From assembly GCA_946481035.1 (NCBI GenBank), contig CAMLNK010000272.1:1-6124 (forward strand): a DNA stretch of 6,124 bases. Direction: 5' to 3'. This DNA comes from an uncultured Dyadobacter sp. (GTDB taxonomy: Bacteria; Bacteroidota; Bacteroidia; Cytophagales; Spirosomataceae). The notes below the pieces were generated by a model. It saw only the letters and a program-made list of their open reading frames with translations, did not search any database and was not told the DNA's origin. The translations under genes and the position numbers were made by a program. Below are positions 4,316-6,124 of this stretch, piece after piece; the first letter of the stretch is position 1, and every line of letters begins with the position of its first letter.

Positions 4316-6124
4316 ATGTTTAAACAATTATCAACGATACTAGGCTGTATGACGCTGGCGGTCTATTGCCACGCGCAGGAAACCTTCCCAAGGAACGGTG
4401 CTTATGATGAAAGGACAGGCCGGTACGCTTTCACGAACGCGACGATCGTCGTAGATCCTAAAACCACGATCGAGAATGCGACGATGCTCATCGAAGACGG
4501 TATGATCCGGGAGACGGGAAAACAGGTGAAAATCCCCGCGGGTACGGTCACGGTCGACCTGAAAGGGAAATTCATTTATGCGTCGCTCATCGAGCTGGAT
4601 TCGGATTATGGAATGCCGGAGGTGAGAAGGGTGCAGGGTGGTGCCGGTAGGCAAACTCCGCAATTGGAATCGAATAAGAAAGGTGCATTCGGCTGGAACC
4701 AGGCTATTCAGCCTGAGACGGATGCGAGTATCCTTTTTACACCGGATTCTAAAAAAGCAGGCGACCTGCGGAAAATCGGCTTCGGTACCGTGCTGGTACA
4801 TTCGCATGACGGCATCGTGCGCGGAAGCGGCGCGCTCGTGACGCTTACCGACGAACCCGCGAACAAGGCCATGCTGAATAACAGGGCATCCGCCCACTTT
4901 TCGTTCGGGAAGGGGAGTTCGTCGCAGACCTACCCGTCGTCGGGAATGGGCGTGGTGGCACTTTTAAGACAAAATTATTACGATGCCGACTGGTACGCGA
5001 AAGGCGGGAGCAAAAAGGAAACCAACCTTTCGCTCGAAGCATTCAACCAGATTAAGGCTTTGCCTTCTTTTTTTGAGACCGGCGACAAATACAGTGTTCT
5101 GCGGGCCGACAAGATCGGGGATGAATTTGGAATACAATACATTATCCGCGGCGGAGGCGACGAATACCAACGCATTCGCGAGATCAGGGAGAGTAAGGCA
5201 ACATTGCTGCTGCCGCTCGTATTTCCGGATGCTTACGACGTGACCGACCCATGGGATGCAGAAGTGGTAACGATGAGCCAACTGAAACACTGGGAACTGG
5301 CGCCGCGTAATGCCTCGGAAGTTGCAAAAGCAGAGATCCCGTTTGCATTGACCACCGGGGGACTGCGCAATAAAGCCGATTTCTGGAAAAACCTTCGGAC
5401 AGCCATAGAATACGGCCTGCCCAAAGAAAGGGCATTGGCTGCGTTGACGACCCTTCCGGCTTCGCTCGTTAAGGCCGACAACAAGATAGGAAGCCTCAAA
5501 CCGGGAATGCTTGCGAACTTCATCATCACTTCGGGAGACCTGTTTTCGAAGGACAATGTGATTTATGAAAACTGGATACAGGGTAAGAAGTTTGCGCTTG
5601 CGGCGTTTGATGCTCCGGATGTCAGGGGGTCTTATTCGCTGTCGCTGAACAACCAGCCTGCCGGGAAATTGGAGATCACCGGCTCGCCGGAAAAGCCTGA
5701 GTATAAGATCACAGTACAGGATTCGATCAAGATCACGCCCAAAGCGATCCTGGCGAATGCGTTGCTGACATTGACCTATCAGCAGGATAAAAAAGTGGGC
5801 GGCACAACCCGTCTCACAGGCTGGCTCAGCGGAACCGGGTTTAGTGGAGAAGGTGTATTGCCCGATGGTACTGTCATACCATGGAGTGCTACGCTTACTG
5901 AAAAGTACACAGCAGTAGCCGCCGCCGACACCACGAAGCCGAAAAGCAGGGAAACAGGGCCGATTGTGTACCCGTTTGTAGGTTATGGAAATGAAACATT
6001 GCCTGCAAAGGAAACCGTGCTGATCAAAAACGCGACGATCTGGACGAACGAGAAAGAAGGTATCCTGCAAAATGCGGACGTGATTGTCCAGAATGGCAAG
6101 ATTACCAAAGTAGGGAAGGGCCTG
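4316..6124 (+). CDS. Secreted tandem-domain amidohydrolase family protein (3' end outside window)
   Basis: 603 codons are open to the end of the window; an in-frame TAA at 4298-4300 fixes the ATG at 4316 as the start. A signal peptide (1-20, cleavage near CHA|QE) sends it to the periplasm or outer membrane. Residues 37-410 form a first amidohydrolase-like domain: an N-terminal beta part (FTNATIVVDPKTTIENATMLIEDGMI, broken by turns, 39-64; GKFIYASLIEL, 84-94) and a C-terminal helix-strand block (ALAALTTLPASL 373-384; IGSLKPGMLANFIITSGDLF 391-410). The HxH metal pair expected after the first beta part is absent (IELDSDYG, 92-99), and the later metal Asp region reads LTTGGL (345-350), so this domain looks non-catalytic. 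A beta-rich linker follows. At 566-603 a second amidohydrolase N-terminus begins (VLIKNATIW, ADVIVQNGKITKVG). This resembles roughly 1000-residue Bacteroidota proteins related to imidazolonepropionase-like amidohydrolases (COG1228). The substrate cannot be told. Confidence 0.85.
   Translation, partial: MFKQLSTILGCMTLAVYCHAQETFPRNGAYDERTGRYAFTNATIVVDPKTTIENATMLIEDGMIRETGKQVKIPAGTVTVDLKGKFIYASLIELDSDYGMPEVRRVQGGAGRQTPQLESNKKGAFGWNQAIQPETDASILFTPDSKKAGDLRKIGFGTVLVHSHDGIVRGSGALVTLTDEPANKAMLNNRASAHFSFGKGSSSQTYPSSGMGVVALLRQNYYDADWYAKGGSKKETNLSLEAFNQIKALPSFFETGDKYSVLRADKIGDEFGIQYIIRGGGDEYQRIREIRESKATLLLPLVFPDAYDVTDPWDAEVVTMSQLKHWELAPRNASEVAKAEIPFALTTGGLRNKADFWKNLRTAIEYGLPKERALAALTTLPASLVKADNKIGSLKPGMLANFIITSGDLFSKDNVIYENWIQGKKFALAAFDAPDVRGSYSLSLNNQPAGKLEITGSPEKPEYKITVQDSIKITPKAILANALLTLTYQQDKKVGGTTRLTGWLSGTGFSGEGVLPDGTVIPWSATLTEKYTAVAAADTTKPKSRETGPIVYPFVGYGNETLPAKETVLIKNATIWTNEKEGILQNADVIVQNGKITKVGKGL

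Noticed and set aside
4316..4378. Lipoprotein signal (ILGC at residues 8-11) in the amidohydrolase
   Set aside because: The hydrophobic stretch before the Cys is too short and Leu at -2 is atypical; a standard cleavage site CHA|QE follows at residue 20.
5702..5707. Another TATAAG half-site
   Set aside because: It is a single copy inside a coding region with no CTTATA partner at the 8-bp distance.
4964..6070. Long antisense open frame of 368 codons on the minus strand
   Set aside because: It lies opposite the amidohydrolase gene, whose plus-strand product has clear family motifs and a signal peptide. The antisense translation is Arg/Cys/Phe-rich without recognisable domains, as expected for a shadow of a GC-biased gene.

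Overview
The window most resembles the chromosome of a Bacteroidota bacterium, probably a Cytophagales member of the Dyadobacter/Spirosoma kind. This is inference from gene content and signals: promoter -7 boxes of the TAnnTTTG type, no clear Shine-Dalgarno sequences, a small secreted LTxxQ/Spy-like protein with a Gly-rich tail, and a long secreted protein with tandem amidohydrolase domains. No rRNA, tRNA, transposase, integrase or cas gene was seen.

Layout, left to right. (1) Positions 2-184 are the 3' end of inorganic pyrophosphatase (+), followed by an intrinsic terminator (222-250). (2) A TATCTTTG box (257-264) precedes prfC (307-1902, +), a full-length peptide chain release factor 3. (3) prfC converges on a leftward small secreted protein (1980-2342, -). 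A 21-bp-stem hairpin (1919-1970 region) lies between them and can serve as a shared bidirectional terminator. (4) A leftward pair, a SatD-family gene (3163-3795, -) and a DUF3307 membrane-protein gene (2401-3156, -), is separated by 6 bp and is almost certainly one operon. (5) Upstream of satD, at 3799-3905, lie four 20-bp palindromes (TATAAG-N8-CTTATA) placed exactly 29 bp apart. Two of them overlap TATATTTG -7 boxes that point toward satD. (6) Further upstream is a 98-codon conserved hypothetical gene (3901-4197, -). (7) After a 118-bp divergent intergenic region, a secreted amidohydrolase-family gene (4316 to beyond 6124, +) runs off the window; 603 codons are visible.

The most interesting part is 2401-3905. 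The SatD-like protein combines an N-terminal region that aligns by eye with class III nucleotidyl cyclases (both metal-binding Asp positions present, the catalytic Asn/Arg positions apparently changed) with a C-terminal helix-turn-helix. Its partner is a multi-helix membrane protein with His/Asp motifs that look like an intramembrane metal site. The precisely phased palindromes overlapping the satD promoters suggest tight control, plausibly autoregulation by the SatD helix-turn-helix. The biochemical function of this pair is unknown to me. A sensor/regulator plus membrane enzyme or effector is the working hypothesis.
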